Below are positions 1 to 11,239 of a stretch of DNA of 64,000 nt, piece by piece (the first letter of the stretch is position 1; each line of letters begins with the position of its first letter). Below the pieces are notes generated by a model. The model was given only the letters and a program-made list of their open reading frames with translations, searched no databases and was not told where the DNA came from. This DNA comes from Incurvaria masculella (taxonomy: Eukaryota; Arthropoda; Insecta; Lepidoptera; Incurvariidae): contig OX335646.2 in NCBI GenBank assembly GCA_946894095.1, forward strand, positions 13,696,077 through 13,760,076. Direction: 5' to 3'. Position numbers and translations under genes: made by a program.

Positions 1-83
1 CCGCTACGTGAGGAACGCAACAATCGCAAAGGACCTCAAGGCGAAGATGGAGCCTTGATGATGGTTATATGAGGTGCCTTATA

Positions 84-146
84 TGATGGTTCGGAACCCT
101 TTGTGTGCGAGTCCGACTCGCACTTGGCCGGTTTTTCTTTATTCAT
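84..146 (+). repeat. 3' end of dispersed repeat family A
   Basis: This matches the terminal segment of a repeat seen at five other places in the window (near 6.63, 34.69, 37.93, 55.03 and 55.63 kb). The shared words are CGGAACCCTT, GAGTCCGACTCGCAC and GGCCGGTTTTT. Only the last third of the unit is present. The class of the family is not clear to me. Confidence 0.75.
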
Positions 147-1655
147 TCGAAAATAATGTTTTTTTCGACGAACGTTAAACTCAAATTCAAGTCCAGGAAA
201 TTTTGTTTTGGTCACTGGAAAAAATCCTAGCATTCCACCCAAATAGGCTACATGAGCTTTTTATGGGCCTAGTGCGGCCAAAGTCTGAGTTTGGCGCTGA
301 CCTGAGCACAGAATAAGTAATCTGGGGCCGAATGTTCGGCTCTCGGTTAGCATAAATGGGAACCCTAATAATGTTTTTTCTCCATAAAATATATACAAAA
401 TATTTTTTTTTATTTTTTCTTATCGTCCAAAAAAATTATGGATCTTCTCTCTTGAGATAATCTTTGTTTCTAATCTCGCCTTGGTTGCTACATACCATCG
501 CATTCTATTAAATTGCACACTATTATATAAACAGGTAATATTCGTTTTTTGTTTGAATGGGATAATCTTTTGAACTACTGCACCAATTCTATTTCGTCCT
601 TCTTCCTAATTCTTTTACCAATCGAAAGCTGCATTAGCCGTGTCTAACATAGGCTATACAGGGTTCGTCACTCAAGGTGTTACCAATTGAAAATTATGTT
701 ATTTGGTTAACTGAAGTACGGTTTATTAAAAATTCTATCAAAATGCTAAAACAAAACATTGAATTTTAAGACAATTATTGTCATTTTTGCCTCTTTTGGC
801 ACGGATGATTGCACCAAGTCTTCGGCAAAGGCATTGCAGGCTCCACGAAGATGGGTTTGCGATATTCTTTTATTGGACTTGCCCTGCAGCCAAACACGAT
901 TATTTTGTTTGTTTACATATTGTTGGACAGTAAAAAAATTTTCATTACAAACATCTATGTTTTTCAGATCGCCACGTTCTTTGTAGTCGGACTGCCTTCT
1001 GCGCTGAAGTGAGATATTGTACTTATTGCCTGCAGGTTTCAGTTTCAATTTTTTTTTTTCAGTATGCGCGGAATACTTAAGTCGGATAATTTCAGACTTT
1101 TCACCAATTTTGCAGCATTCTGGCGAGGATTTCTTTGGATCTTTCAGCCTTCACCTTTCGAACAATAGCACGTGATGTTGCTGTTTTAAGATGACCGCCT
1201 CCATGCCGTTTAGGAATACATTATGTTCACACGCGATCGATTACTGGTTGTGATTTTCCGACCAAATGCATAACGATCACATTGTTATGTTTAATATACA
1301 TTGCGAAAATTTATTATTATCATATACAAATTTGTTCCCGCTCTTTTCACCTACTTAAAAACAATGAAAGAATTTGTCGTTTCACCAAAATTTGGCGCGC
1401 TGTCATTATTATTGTGAAAATATAATAGTGTGAAGTTAGTAACAGTTCGAGTGACGGACCCTGTATTATATTCTAATATGTATACGTTTTCATTTATAAA
1501 TTGCGATGTATATATATATAGACGAAGTAGAAAAAAAAAACATTTCTTTGCCGCTTCATGGGCGTATGCTGCCCAAATGGTTTGAGATACGTGCAATATT
1601 TTTTTATTTTTATGGTAAGCACGGCATATGGCATACGTAACTGTTACCAGTACCT
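147..1655. other. intergenic, no gene seen
   Basis: AT-rich sequence with only short open frames and no family I recognise. Poly-T and poly-A runs are frequent. I see no splice-supported coding region. Confidence 0.5.
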
Positions 1656-2060
1656 GTTGAGGTGCCCCGCGACGCCCATGGGCTTTCGAACTAAAAGTTT
1701 TATCTTGGGAAACACTGGTCTTATCATGCGACAACTCTATCAAAAGGCCCCGACCTGATATAACTACCTATCGTGTCCAAATTTGTTTTGATTATATCTT
1801 GGTAAACACTGGTCGTAGATCTATCATGTGAAACTCAAGCAAAAGTCCCGGACCTGAACAACCTACCTGCCATGTCCAAATGGCGACGACAACGCCCATG
1901 GGCAATAGAACTTTCAGCGGGGCTGCGAAAACAATGCCTGTCGGCTAGGTGCTTCTCCACAACATGTTTGAAGGACCAATAGAGCTGCCCGACGACGCAC
2001 ATGGCTTTCCAACTTTCAGGATGGCTGTGAAAACCAAGCCGGCCAGTCAGGCTTAAATTT
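1656..2060. repeat. degenerate tandem repeat region
   Basis: Two imperfect units of about 95 bp (around 1700-1790 and 1795-1880) share TATCTTGG.AAACACTGGTC and a CC(C/G)GACCTG end. They are followed by repeated words around CGCCCATGGGC and AACTTTCAG. Related words recur inverted near 51.0-51.1 kb, so this is probably an old dispersed repeat. Confidence 0.45.
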
Positions 2061-2700
2061 AATGCAAATCTTTCAAATCAATCGTTGCTCTAAAATGTTC
2101 TCCCAAAATCGGTACGAGTACAGTTGTTGAGGATCCTAAGGAATTAGATTTACGAAAATGGGATTTATTTTAAATCTGAGATGGCTAAATGCCACTTACA
2201 ACCTCATAAGGGTGAATGGAGGATTAAAACCATTTTATGGAGGAACAATCTCCCGTTTTCTAATCATTTAACGGTTTCTAGCGCGAACGGGCAAAAGCTA
2301 GTAAAATATAAAGTTCCCGAATGCCTCTATAGCAAATTGAAATGAATAAAAACATCCACGACACAAGGAGACGCAACGAACTGACGACGGCCGGCCAGGC
2401 TTGTCGAGTTTAGAGATAGTTTCAGGTAAGCGGCTACAAAATGCTGGAACAACCTCTCACCACCGGTTTTACATCTGCATACGCAGTCGTTGCCCACTTT
2501 AAAAAATCGCTGAAATCCCATCTTCTAAGTTATCAAGTTACTTTCTTTTAATCTCACAATTGGATATCAGATACCGCACTCATTGATATAATATTCACTC
2601 CATTTAATTATTATTCAACTTAATCTCTTCCTTCCTCCTTATATACACCCAACCAACCTTTGTTTATTTTTTACAAACACACCCACCCTGTTTAACTTTT
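2061..2700. other. intergenic, unassigned
   Basis: Mixed-composition sequence without a convincing gene. The flanking debris suggests old repeat sequence, but I could not place it in a family. Confidence 0.4.
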
Positions 2701-2729
2701 TTATAGCAGATTTTTTTGCAAACTTCCCG

Positions 2730-3143
2730 ACAAAAGGTACTCAGAAAAGCCAAATCGAGGCACCACACAGCGGATTTGCGAACTATCTCCGAGCCATCAA
2801 GCTTGTTTAAATTACGTTATAGGTTTGAGGGAAAACACCCGCCGGCAGGCAGTTTCATATCTTGGCGGTATGGAAGAGAAATGAACTTGAGAAACGGTTC
2901 GCACTGAAAAACCTAATGTCAACCACAAGGGGGCGCAGTGATTCTCTGCGGCGAGTGCTCCGCCGTCGGGTGGAGAGGAATAAGGGATGCTAGTTCCGCA
3001 GAGCAGAGTCCATGATAGTACCTGAAGAACAGGAAGTACGCCCCCAGGACCGGTTTTCGTCCTTGGACTCAATACAGCGCCGAGCCGTCTGTCTTGTTGT
3101 TGACCCACAACTCACTGTTCGCCTGGAGCCCCTGAACCACTGA
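2730..3143 (+). pseudogene. LINE reverse-transcriptase C-terminal scrap
   Basis: At 3060-3143 the plus strand reads SLDSIQRRAV followed by DPQLTVRLEPL and a stop. This resembles the '..LDRIQRRAVRIV..' end of CR1/Jockey-type non-LTR reverse transcriptases. Upstream sequence from about 2730 is in broken frames. A 45-bp part (around 2768-2815) recurs near 45.97-46.02 kb, which supports a dispersed element. Only the extreme C-terminus is visible, so this is a dead fragment. Confidence 0.5.
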
Positions 3144-3624
3144 CGGTTTCTAATGTATCATAATTTAATAATTCAAGTTGTAAGAGGCTGCAGATCTCAA
3201 CCGGAAGGCTTCGGTCCGATACCAGTAGCCCGCTGTCCGGTTGCCCCATGGCACATTACGTACTACCTTATCGTAAACATATTACTTAACAAAAAAGAAC
3301 TTTACGTTTTTAACGGATGGCGCTACATGTTTACTAATCTACCTACAAATAGTTGTTATTCCAGCCTAGATTTCTAACGTATTAGAAAAAAATCGGACTC
3401 GAAAACAACTAAGAAACCAACATTTGTGAGTTATTTGACATGACAGATTGTTTATTAGGCGATTATCTCCTTTACATCAAAGACTCAAGACAGAGTAAAT
3501 TGATGAATGCCCTAAGTCCAGTAGCACAAAAATATCAACATTGCAGTGTGATTAGAACCGTATGATGCGTGTGATTTCAAAATGGGTATCGCCAATACTT
3601 TCATAAACATGATGTTTTCTGCCA

Positions 3625-4009
3625 CCGGCAGTGCGATTACGCAAAATTTGAGGATGGTGCCGCGGTACGTGTAGGTGCGCCCCCGTCATTTCTAAAGCGC
3701 GATTACGAAGCCGTTTTTCATCCACCTACATCCAGCACGGACCAATCTGTGTCGACAATAGGTCAACTTTTGAGGTACTTGACTAGACGAGCAGACGAAA
3801 TAGGCGTTTACCTCCCCGCATTTGACAGTTCTTTGCCGTTTCGTAATACCGATTCGACGCGAAATGTATGGAGTTGACCTAATTGCTGCGGGTAGCGCTG
3901 AGTGCCGCACCATTTGTGAATGCATCGATTTCGTAATCGCAAAAGCTGTCATATTGCTGTAAGTACAGCAACCTACACCCAATTTTGCGCTTCGTAATTG
4001 CACTGCCGG
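3625..4009 (+). mobile_element. 385-bp MITE, family D (CCGGCAGTGC ends)
   Basis: The ends are inverted copies of CCGGCAGTGC followed by (G/A)ATTACG. The interior contains repeated GCGATTACGAAG words. Two further copies lie at 62345-62728 (opposite orientation, almost the same length) and 62849-63442 (same orientation, carrying an insertion). There is no coding capacity; short open frames in it are shared between copies only because the DNA is shared. The CAGTG..CACTG termini are hAT-like, but the target duplication is not clear. Confidence 0.8.
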
Positions 4010-4737
4010 TAATATTCATCACAGCGCGCCATCTTTCCGTAAACATAGTAAACTAAATATATAAAAGAGAATATTGTAGCATCTCCTTGTTCACGAGCAA
4101 TCATCATAAGTATTCAGTATTACACTAGATGGCGCTGCAAATTAAAAAAGGGTTCTCTCTTCAAGCAATTTGGAATGTAAGCTATTGAGTGTTTGAGATT
4201 TTTTTTGCGTATTATTTTCTTTCGTCGATTAACATGATTTCAGAAACAATTCGATCACTTTATGGCAATAATTTCAATATTTTTGTGTGAAAGCATTACC
4301 AGTCATGATGAATAAGCATTATTAAAATGTCTAGAGAATTTACTTTAATTAATGCTTTTTATTTAAGTAAAATATTACCATATGAATTCCATCTTATTAT
4401 AAAACAATTTAAAATTTATTGAAAGAAATTAAAAAAAATGTTTAATGCCGATAGGTGTGAGTGAGGTTTTTTTAACCCAAATTATGTTACAAAAAATAGT
4501 GACATCCGTTAAAAAAAGGGTTTGGATTGACATAATTTAAATAAACGAATCTTTAGTAACAATTCGCTACAAACATTCTAGCTTAAAAAAATTACCAAAA
4601 TTCAAAGAATCGTGTCAAGTAAAGTGACACCACATTATAGTGGTATACTTGCATGGCTGATAGAGTATTTTTGGTTTTTGGAACGGTTTTTTTATTTTAG
4701 GCCCAACTAGTTTTCACTAAGAGTTAAACCAGCCTCG
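4010..4737. other. intergenic, AT-rich
   Basis: Low-complexity AT-rich sequence with nothing recognisable. Confidence 0.5.
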
Positions 4738-4872
4738 TTTTCACCAAGTGCTGATTTATTTTAATCGACACTTACAAAGGGCCCTTATTAAAGTTTCAAA
4801 ATTTAAAGTTCTGATTATCTTGTACTGGTGTCGATTGCAAGCTGCTTAGAAAGGCTCTTAATATGTGGCGTT
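4738..4872 (+). mobile_element. MITE family B, 3'-truncated copy
   Basis: It starts with the TIR TTTTCACCAAGTGCTGATTTA and carries the family core (GCAAGCTGCT, AATATGTGGCG). It loses homology before the second TIR. Other copies lie near 6.22, 10.05 and 48.58 kb. Confidence 0.7.
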
Positions 4873-6051
4873 TCCATTTACTCAACGAGAAGAAAACCTA
4901 CAAGTGTATTCGATACCTCCAATCAAAAATTCTAATATCACCACAACTAACATTATCAACAATCAACCTTAGTTATCACTTGTTTAGTAGTAAGTAACTA
5001 AATAGTTTGCTGACAATATTTGTGTGAAGCGGCTCCACAATATGACAAGATGTAGCTTGGCGGCCTCGGTGCAACTCAAAGAGGCAACTCAACTTGAAAG
5101 GTAATAAGTTCAAGTTGATCCACATAACTGACTTCAATTGACAGCAGTGTTTACCTGTATTCGCGCTTATTTTATACGATTCGGTATAATATATACGGTG
5201 TATATATTTATATTTATATATATACGAACAGGAAGGAAAAAATATTGTGATACGCAAAATCTCAATAAAAATATGGGGTTCTGGTTGAAGCGAGATAATG
5301 ATGAGAGCTGACCGAAATTAATCCTCAATCCAATTATAAATCTTTAAAATATTGCTTGATTGAAAAAAATATTGATCGATTGCTAGAGTAACGATAGATA
5401 TTAGACAGTATTCTGATTCACAGGAAATCTAAGATTTGAAAATTTTAAGAAATGCATTCTTTGTTCATTTTTTTACGGCGACTCAGGGGGTTATTCTATT
5501 ATCGTCACCGGCCAAATTTGTATGAAAAATTAGTTTTCTTGTATTTATTTTCCACATTCGTCATCCTAATATTAATGTAACAAATTATTTTCCTTTTTCG
5601 TCACCGGGGTAGGTGAAAGTATACTTGGCAGATAAAATCAACATGCGTGTTTCGTAATGAATGTGACCTTATTCTAATTACACTATTATGATATTTATGT
5701 TTGTTAAATCACTAGTTTAAATCACAGACATCATAGGCATTGAAGTAATAATAGTAAAATTAAATTTACTATTGGATTAAAATAATAGAAAATAAAAAAA
5801 TCTTTGTACAAACGTCAAACGTAATTTTTTTATGTCGTCAATCGAAATATTGGGTTCAAATATTTTTTATGACAAAACTAAATACTAATATTTGCATACA
5901 ATATAACTACTTACCTACCATATTTGTTTACTGGAGGGACACATTACAACGCAACGCAACGCAATTGCATTAATCGCAGGGACACATTACAACAACCAGG
6001 ACGTTCCTAGTTACCTATCACTACATATTTTTTAAATGTAACACTAAACTT

Positions 6052-6212
6052 AGCCCCGGTTGCACGAAGAGACGGCCTAGTTAATCAATGTTCAAACACG
6101 TCACTTTTAGTGATCCGCATAGAGTTCCTTCCATACTGTCCACACAAAGTGACGTGTTTGATCAGACGTTGACGTTGATTTTGATTTTTTGTCCTTTCGT
6201 GCACTCGGCCCT
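6052..6212. mobile_element. 161-bp MITE with G-GTTGCACGAA ends
   Basis: The ends are inverted: GCCCCGGTTGCACGAA and TTTCGTGCACTCGGCC. Inside, CAAACACGTCACTTT and AAAGTGACGTGTTTG form a second inverted pair, so the whole element folds back. It is non-coding. Confidence 0.65.
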
Positions 6213-6221
6213 TAGAAGACT

Positions 6222-6357
6222 GTCGATTTATTTTAATCGACACTTAAAGGGTTTTTATTACTAAAGTGCTGATTATTTTGTACTGGTATTGATTGCAAGC
6301 TGCTAAGAAAGGCCCTTAATATGTGGCGATTAAGATAATCAGCAGTAGGTGAAAAAG
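6222..6357 (+). mobile_element. MITE family B, 5'-trimmed copy
   Basis: It carries the family core and the right TIR (AATCAGCAGTAGGTGAAAA). The left TIR is lost where it abuts the preceding MITE. Confidence 0.7.
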
Positions 6358-6627
6358 GCCCTAATTTTAGTAAATCTCTAAATCACAGAAATGCTGTTTG
6401 GTTATGTTTCACTTATTATAAATACATTTTACGACTTACATTAGCATACATAAGTAAAGATTTTTCCATGATTAGGTACACGAATTAAACACAAATATAC
6501 CTAATTGTGAAGAATAGTTTCGCTTATTCTTACTCCGAAAAAACTGCTCGACGTCAAAGTACCATTCAACAGCTTAACCAGACTTGAACTGAATATTTGG
6601 TCTCTTAGTATGTACCCAGGTCGTCGT

Positions 6628-6900
6628 TCTTAGGGTTCCGTACACAAAGGGTGCCAAATGGAACACTGTTACTAAGCCTCCGTTATCTGTCCGTCCGTCC
6701 GTCCGTCCGTCACAGGGCTGCATCTCATGACCCGTACCTAATAGGTAGACAGTTGAAATTTTCACAGATTGTGTATTTCAATTGCCGATTTAATAGCAAT
6801 TAAAAAACGTACAAGAAAGGTGAATTCTATGGTCGAATCTTGTATAATGGTACGGAACCCTTCGTGTGCCAGTCCGACTCGCACTTGACCAGTTTTTTTT
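6628..6900 (+). repeat. dispersed repeat family A, near-complete
   Basis: It begins with GGGTTCCGTACNCAAAGGG, then a (GTCC)n tract (CCGTCCGTCCGTCCGTC), a CTCATGA..CCGTA word and TGAAATTTTCACAGA. It ends with GTACGGAACCCTTCGTGTG and CCGACTCGCAC. This is a very abundant type of repeat in lepidopteran DNA. Confidence 0.8.
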
Positions 6901-7435
6901 ATTCCGGCGTCAACATTAGCCATCTGCAAGTTGCTAAGTTTTATTTCTCTCTGGGTGACTCCAAGGGACTGCAAAAAACCTTGGTTTTATTTCGCCCATT
7001 AGCCGCATTAGGTGGTGGTGCCATGCTTCTACCGAGTTTGTGGCTCTGTGGCGTTCTGCAGAACATGTCCATGCAAGCTGTAGAGGACTGTTTGATAAAA
7101 TAATCATCGAACAAAGTAGTTCCATACGTATCTGGACATGTCTGCATGACACAGAGCCAAACTTCAGTCTCGAACTCTTCAAGGAGGCTAGCAAGTAAAA
7201 TGAAAGTTGCAAAGCAAGTAAAACCCTCGTAATTGTGTTTTTTTCAATTGGTTACCTGGCCTATTTGCGCCGTTTTTATCATGCTCCAATAATTCTTAGT
7301 TTAACTGTACCTCCTATACTGTGAGTACTGGATGACGAAAAAGTAAATTAAAAAGTCACCTTATTTTTAGGGTGACGAATGTGGAAATAAATTTGTTTAG
7401 CTTGTGACGTCACGATGACGAAAAAGGAATAACCC

Positions 7436-7720
7436 ACTCAGGGGACCTAACGTTTCCCAAGCATTAAAAGTTGTCATGTTTTGTTGCCTTAAATTTTGTC
7501 ATCTTTTTGTATCACTTGAGAAAGCTTCGTTCTGTCCGTTTATTTTTTCGTTAAATATCTGTAATTTTCAGTAAAAAAATCGAAAATAAACGTAAAATAG
7601 ACAACTTTTTCCAATGTTTCTTAGCCAATATTTCTAATCTAAAAGGTAAATAAAAAAATACAGACGTAGATTTCGACAATTTAGATATTTTGAAATCCAA
7701 AATTTTCAAAACCTAGTAAA
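7436..7720 (+). repeat. older dispersed repeat (host of the 5488-7435 element)
   Basis: Colinear with about 50480-50760: shared AAAAGTTGTCA, TCACTTGAG.AAGCTT, GTAAATATCT and GACGTAGATTT words in the same order. The left part of the same repeat is at 5425-5487 and matches 50365-50445. Confidence 0.65.
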
Positions 7721-7876
7721 ACATTTAGAGCATGTAAACAGTTATCGCCTGTAGTGTGGGGAATTGATAGAGGTCTTAAATGTTTTAGGTTTCACTGAAT
7801 TCGGTCTATTTAATTAGTTTTCAGTCACCATCAGTTATTATTTGTGTAACAAGGCCAATTAAACTGATTTATTTTA

Positions 7877-7977
7877 ACATGTTTGAAAAATGTTTCGGCT
7901 TTTCACGCGGCGGGAGGAGACATTCTCCGACGTTTCGAGCTGATCGTTCAGCCCGTTGTCACGTTAGTACGCAGCAG
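7877..7977 (+). repeat. dispersed repeat fragment shared with 47.8 kb
   Basis: ACATGTTTGAAAAAT, CGGCTTTTCACGCGGC and CTCCGACGTTTCGAGCT occur here and at 47818-47945 in the same order. Confidence 0.65.
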
Positions 7978-8234
7978 AGAGCATATACAAAGTTGACAAG
8001 AATGAATAACCAAAAATAGTAAATCTGCACCGGAATTAAATAAATGGATGGCAAATTTCGAACCCTTTAAAATCATGGATTGCATCAGTGGCAAACATAT
8101 TGTGTTGATCTTATATTGGTAGGGACAACTTATTAAAACCACATTAATTTCAAAGGAGTTAATAAAGAGTTATGTCCTGTATATACACTTCCGCCACCTG
8201 ATACCCTTGGTGGTTTCTAACCTTAGGTCTCCTG

Positions 8235-8242
8235 TATATAAA
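8235..8242 (+). promoter_or_regulatory. TATA box of odorant-binding protein gene 1
   Basis: TATATAAA lies 78 bp before the start codon at 8320. This leaves room for a short leader of about 50 nt, as expected for these small genes. Confidence 0.65.
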
Positions 8243-8319
8243 GCCTGGTGGTAAAATAAATTAGTTACAGTTAATCACACTCCATCAGATTGAACCTACG
8301 AGCCATCTTACATATAATC

Positions 8320-9169
8320 ATGAAGACCGTTTTCATTATCACGCTAGTCGTCGCTACCTCTGTGGCTAATGTTCACGTACGTTTCGGCAATATTGTACAT
8401 CTTTTTTACTCATAATTCATTATTTATATATTTATCTAGAGACTACTACTACTATCATTTTGATATCTATAACTAGATAAGTGTGTTCTTAAAACCAATT
8501 ATTCTCAAAAAACCTTTTGGGACCTACCATTTATTTTTTTACTTTCTAAATACCGTTATTCTGTTTTCCTACACATCCGAATAATTCACGTAGCTCCACT
8601 GCAGTAATTTCGCCTTCCTGCATAACGTGATTACATATGTATACATAATGCATAAATAGATCCGACGAAAACTGTAGGTACCGCCCGTGTTGGTATACAT
8701 TCGCTTTGGGCGAAAAATGGACCGGGACTCGGGAGCTCAGAATGTTTCTCTTGATGATGTTTATTTTATTTTATATATTTGTATCATTTTAAAAGTGGAA
8801 TTTAACTTTCAGAAAGCCCATCTCACAAAGGAACAGTCTGCAAAGGTCCTCGAATACTCCATGGACTGCATCAAACAGAGCGGTGTGAACCCAGATGTAA
8901 TCGCCAAGGCTAGGAGCGGTCACTTCACCGACGATGAAGGATTCAAGAAGTTCACCCTGTGCTTTTTCCAGAAGACTGGCATTCTATCAGCGGACGGTAT
9001 ATTAAATGAGGAGGTTGCTCTTTCCAAAATGCCAGCGCAAGTGGACAAGGCCGCTATTAAAAAAGTGCTCGAGGAATGCAAGAAAAAGATGGGAAAAGAT
9101 GCGGCTGATAAAGCCTTCCAGATCTTCAAGTGTTACTACAAGGGCACACCTACCCATGTAACGTTCTAG
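8320..9169 (+). CDS. minus-C odorant-binding protein (gene 1)
   Basis: Two exons: 8320-8376 (signal peptide) and 8813-9169, joined in phase 0 over a 436-nt GT-AG intron; 137 residues. Odorant-binding proteins are small secreted all-helical carriers of hydrophobic ligands; the ligand here cannot be inferred. Exon 1 encodes MKTVFIITLVVATSVANVH, a signal peptide. The mature part has four cysteines (38, 69, 108, 126). Against the classical six-cysteine spacing, C2 is Lys65 and C5 is Ala117, which is the 'minus-C' pattern (two disulfides). The motif DAADKAFQIFKC marks the sixth helix. The open frame upstream of 8813 is intronic; the signal exon and the acceptor TTTCAG decide the start. A paralogue with identical exon-2 length follows at 11240. 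The family call is firm; subfamily and expression are unknown. Confidence 0.93.
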
Positions 9170-9179
9170 TGTTAATCAC

Positions 9180-9185
9180 AATAAA
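9180..9185 (+). terminator. polyadenylation signal AATAAA, gene 1
   Basis: AATAAA eleven bases after the stop codon; an unusually short 3' end, as in the neighbouring paralogue. Confidence 0.65.
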
Positions 9186-10049
9186 AAAAGTTATTTCTGC
9201 ATTTAGCGACTAGTAGTGTACAACTTACTCATGAGAATGTGTGCGTGTTTTATTTAACTATGTCTTAAAATCTTTTGTGTCAGATTTTATATTTGATACA
9301 TTTTAATTTAAATAATTTATTATAATATTAAATGTTATTTTAGAAACAATGGTTTTACTGATAATAAAAAAAAATTGTTTACGGCCAAAGAGTTATAAAT
9401 GGTATCCCCTTCAATGGGAACGAACATAGTTAATAATGTTATTGTGAAATATGTTAATTGTTCAATAAGATAGTTTGTATTATTACTATATACTTATTTT
9501 TTTATGATCACAATGGTTCCAATAATCAACGAATGAACGTCTCTCAGTAAACTACGCATTTTTACTTATGTAGTTTTGACTAAACTCATTCTGTATATAC
9601 TTACATTAAGTATATATATGTAAGTAATGTATTATATGTAAATGTAAGTATTTCAGTATCCTCTTGATACTAAAACCTATTCATTGCCCACTTGACAATA
9701 GTATATTCCAAATTTTATTTCATTTAATTTATTTAAACTTTTTTTGTTTTCAAATTACACTTAGTTACCTCAAAAACTGATAGATCAATTCGAGCTTAGA
9801 TTAGAAACTTTAAATAAGTCAATAAAATACTTAAACCTTGCCAAACCTACTACCATTTTATACCTACGAATATATCCGCATTTATTACTTGAACACCTAA
9901 AAGTCGGCTCGAAGGAATCTGTTCGGGAGATAAGCACCTTTGTGCCCCACGTATTACGTAGTCACTGAAATTCTCGTTGAAAATTGATATTCTGTGGCAT
10001 ATCAAAGAATTCTCAATCAATCCATAATGTAAGATTCCCTTGGCTAAAG
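9186..10049. other. intergenic, AT-rich
   Basis: No gene seen. It contains a TATATATGTAAGTAATG-type low-complexity stretch around 9600-9650. Confidence 0.5.
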
Positions 10050-10195
10050 TCCACCAAGTGCTGATTTATTTTAATCGATACTTAAAGGTCCTTTATTACC
10101 AAAGTGCTAATTATCTTGTACTGGTATTGATTGCAAGCTGCTAGGAAAGACCCTTAATGTGTGGCGATTAAGCTAATCAGCAGTTGGTGAAAAAG
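10050..10195 (+). mobile_element. MITE family B, complete 146-bp copy
   Basis: Left end CCACCAAGTGCTGATTTA and right end TAATCAGCAGTTGGTGAAA are inverted copies of each other (about 16 bp). It is non-coding, and the best-preserved of the four copies in the window. Confidence 0.8.
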
Positions 10196-11161
10196 GCTCT
10201 AATTGTTTTAATTGTTGAAATCATTATTTATTTTCATTTATCTTTTAAATTTAATTTCACCTAATCTAACCCTATAGAAATATAATCTGCTTAAAAAGTT
10301 GTTCTCATAGGAGGAATGAGGACTGTGAAGAGGTCCATTCCATGTCCGCTGCAAGTTCAGTGAAGGTAGACTAGTAGACAGATTATCCGTGACATGGTCT
10401 CTAATACATAAAAATTACCAAAGGGGTGTCCCGATGTGGTCATCAGAAACGATAACAAGTTTCTTCAGGAGTGTGGTATGATGTATTACTATTTTGGCAC
10501 TTTCTTAGTGTTTGAAATTGTGTTTGAAGCGACGTGTATATCGAAGTGAAATAAAATTGTATTTGTTTGTTTCTTTGCATATTATTTGAAATAAAAGGAA
10601 AACTATTAACTTTTATGTTTTCTTCTCTAATCTACACCTCATCCGCGTAAAAATACTTCAAATTGTTTCTAAAATCCAGACCATTGTTAGTATGTGTTAT
10701 CTTGATTACATTTTCATGAAAATGTATGCCCACTGAAATAAAAATCCAGTCATGTACAAAGTCAATTTCTAAGCTACGTTCTTATTTAGTAAATGTTTAG
10801 ATTGTATTTATATTATACTCAAAATTACAACTGCCTTGATTATAAAATATATTGACTTATTGAATTTAGCAAAATCTACCTATAGTAATATCAAGTTGTT
10901 CTGTTCACAACCTGAAACGCGCTATCGATCGCGTAAGTTTAATGAACTTTTCTATGGATATTTCCTTGTCATAACAGGGCCTCACAATAACTTCCCTTAT
11001 ACTTGTACGGAACCGGAAATCCAGGTGACCATCGTTATAATTAGTGCTAGAAGTATTAAAGTAAAGCAAAGATTCTAATTGATGTTTAATCTCGAGCAGG
11101 TTTCCATTCAAGGGCCGGTTTCTATCAAGTTTTCCTCCTTCAGATGCAAGTAGGTCAAAGG
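10196..11161. other. intergenic between the two odorant-binding protein genes
   Basis: AT-rich, no coding signal recognised. Short open frames on both strands near 10.84-11.19 kb have no family features. Confidence 0.45.
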
Positions 11162-11198
11162 TATAAGTGGACAGAGTTCTAAACAAATCTAGTCAGTT
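11162..11198 (+). promoter_or_regulatory. TATA and initiator of odorant-binding protein gene 2
   Basis: TATAAG at 11162 and the arthropod-type initiator TCAGTT at 11193, about 31-33 bp apart, upstream of the ATG at 11240. Confidence 0.5.
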
Positions 11199-11239
11199 TG
11201 CTATCAGACTGAGTAGTGACAAGTAAAGACAAAATTAAC

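Larger units (their letters stand above)
5488..7435. mobile_element. about 1.95-kb composite TIR element with target duplication
   Basis: The ends are inverted: GGGTTATTC at 5488 and GAATAACCC ending at 7435, with further matching TCGTCA(C/T)C just inside. The flanks repeat ACTCAGGGG (5481-5489 and 7436-7444; 7-9 bp depending on where the TIR is placed). The sequence outside both ends belongs to one older repeat (5425-5487 plus 7436-7720) that is also present uninterrupted near 50.35-50.76 kb, so the element sits in a pre-existing repeat. It has no transposase. It hosts smaller elements at 6052-6212, 6222-6357 and 6628-6900. Confidence 0.6.
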
